14,853 nt of DNA from Actinomycetes bacterium. Lineage in GTDB: Bacteria; Actinomycetota; Acidimicrobiia; Acidimicrobiales; Acidimicrobiaceae. Made by a program: the position numbers and the translations under genes. The number at the start of each line of letters is the position of its first letter. Within the stretch, counting starts at the first letter, position 1. Below the pieces are notes generated by a model. The model had not been told where the DNA came from. It saw only the letters and a list, made by a program, of their open reading frames with translations, and searched no databases. Below, one piece after another: positions 14,810 through 14,853 of this stretch. The stretch spans positions 1-14,853 of the forward strand of contig JAKAOC010000006.1 of NCBI GenBank assembly GCA_021823385.1, written 5' to 3'.

Positions 14810-14853
14810 CGCGGCCGCCCTGATCGGCGGTGTGACGACTCCTTCCCCATAGC

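Noticed and set aside
14765..14853. GTG-started frame open to the right edge, and a 21-codon ATG frame at 14787
   Set aside because: Arg/Asp-rich and without recognisable content; the ATG frame's AGGAG touches the start codon, too close to act. A gene may begin beyond the window but cannot be supported here.
1..14853. Search for CRISPR arrays, IS ends, direct repeats, integrase or toxin-antitoxin genes and defence loci
   Set aside because: Reading both strands showed none; gene content is ordinary chromosomal metabolism, repair, transport and stress functions.

Overview
The window looks like a chromosomal stretch from a high-GC actinomycete, most likely of the Acidimicrobiia or a related deep actinobacterial lineage. 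The reasons are the strongly GC-rich third codon positions, a single-chain pyruvate dehydrogenase E1 (AceE) of the type seen in mycobacteria, a fused double ABC exporter resembling mycobacterial Rv0194, an actinobacterial HhH-GPD repair-type protein, and start regions with a -10-like box 6-7 nt before the ATG and no Shine-Dalgarno. This placement is from remembered family resemblance, not a search. I see no phage, IS, CRISPR, tRNA or rRNA.

Left block (1-2680, + strand): the 3' part of an acyl-CoA dehydrogenase, an AhpD/carboxymuconolactone-decarboxylase-type small protein with an intact CxxCxxxH centre, an alpha/beta-hydrolase-fold protein whose nucleophile and histidine positions are both substituted, and a small probable lipoprotein. 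The AhpD-like and hydrolase-like genes are 28 nt apart and are probably co-transcribed.

Middle block (2936-7089, - strand): aceE ends at a clear intrinsic terminator (4307-4331). It is followed by a spacer holding a perfect 24-bp palindrome, then an HhH-GPD family gene whose stop overlaps the start of thiE (ATGA). ThiE makes thiamine phosphate, the precursor of the TPP cofactor that AceE uses, so the neighbourhood is metabolically coherent although the terminator separates the transcripts.

Right block (7212-14747, + strand): RNase HI divergent from aceE; a short-chain dehydrogenase very like human HSD17B10 (type II 3-hydroxyacyl-CoA dehydrogenase); an aldo/keto reductase; a 1249-residue TMD-NBD-TMD-NBD exporter with one degenerate ATP site; an OsmC/Ohr-family thiol peroxidase-like protein; and a ferritin-like (DUF2202-like) lipoprotein. 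Several products (AhpD-like, OsmC-like, ferritin-like, aldo/keto reductase) fit peroxide, iron or carbonyl stress handling, but nothing shows that they form one system.

I did not find a convincing new multi-gene system. The best leads are the catalytically degenerate hydrolase beside the AhpD-like gene, the recurring leaderless-start geometry, the 24-bp palindrome before the HhH-thiE pair, and the competing starts (short upstream ORF versus TTG) of the ABC exporter.
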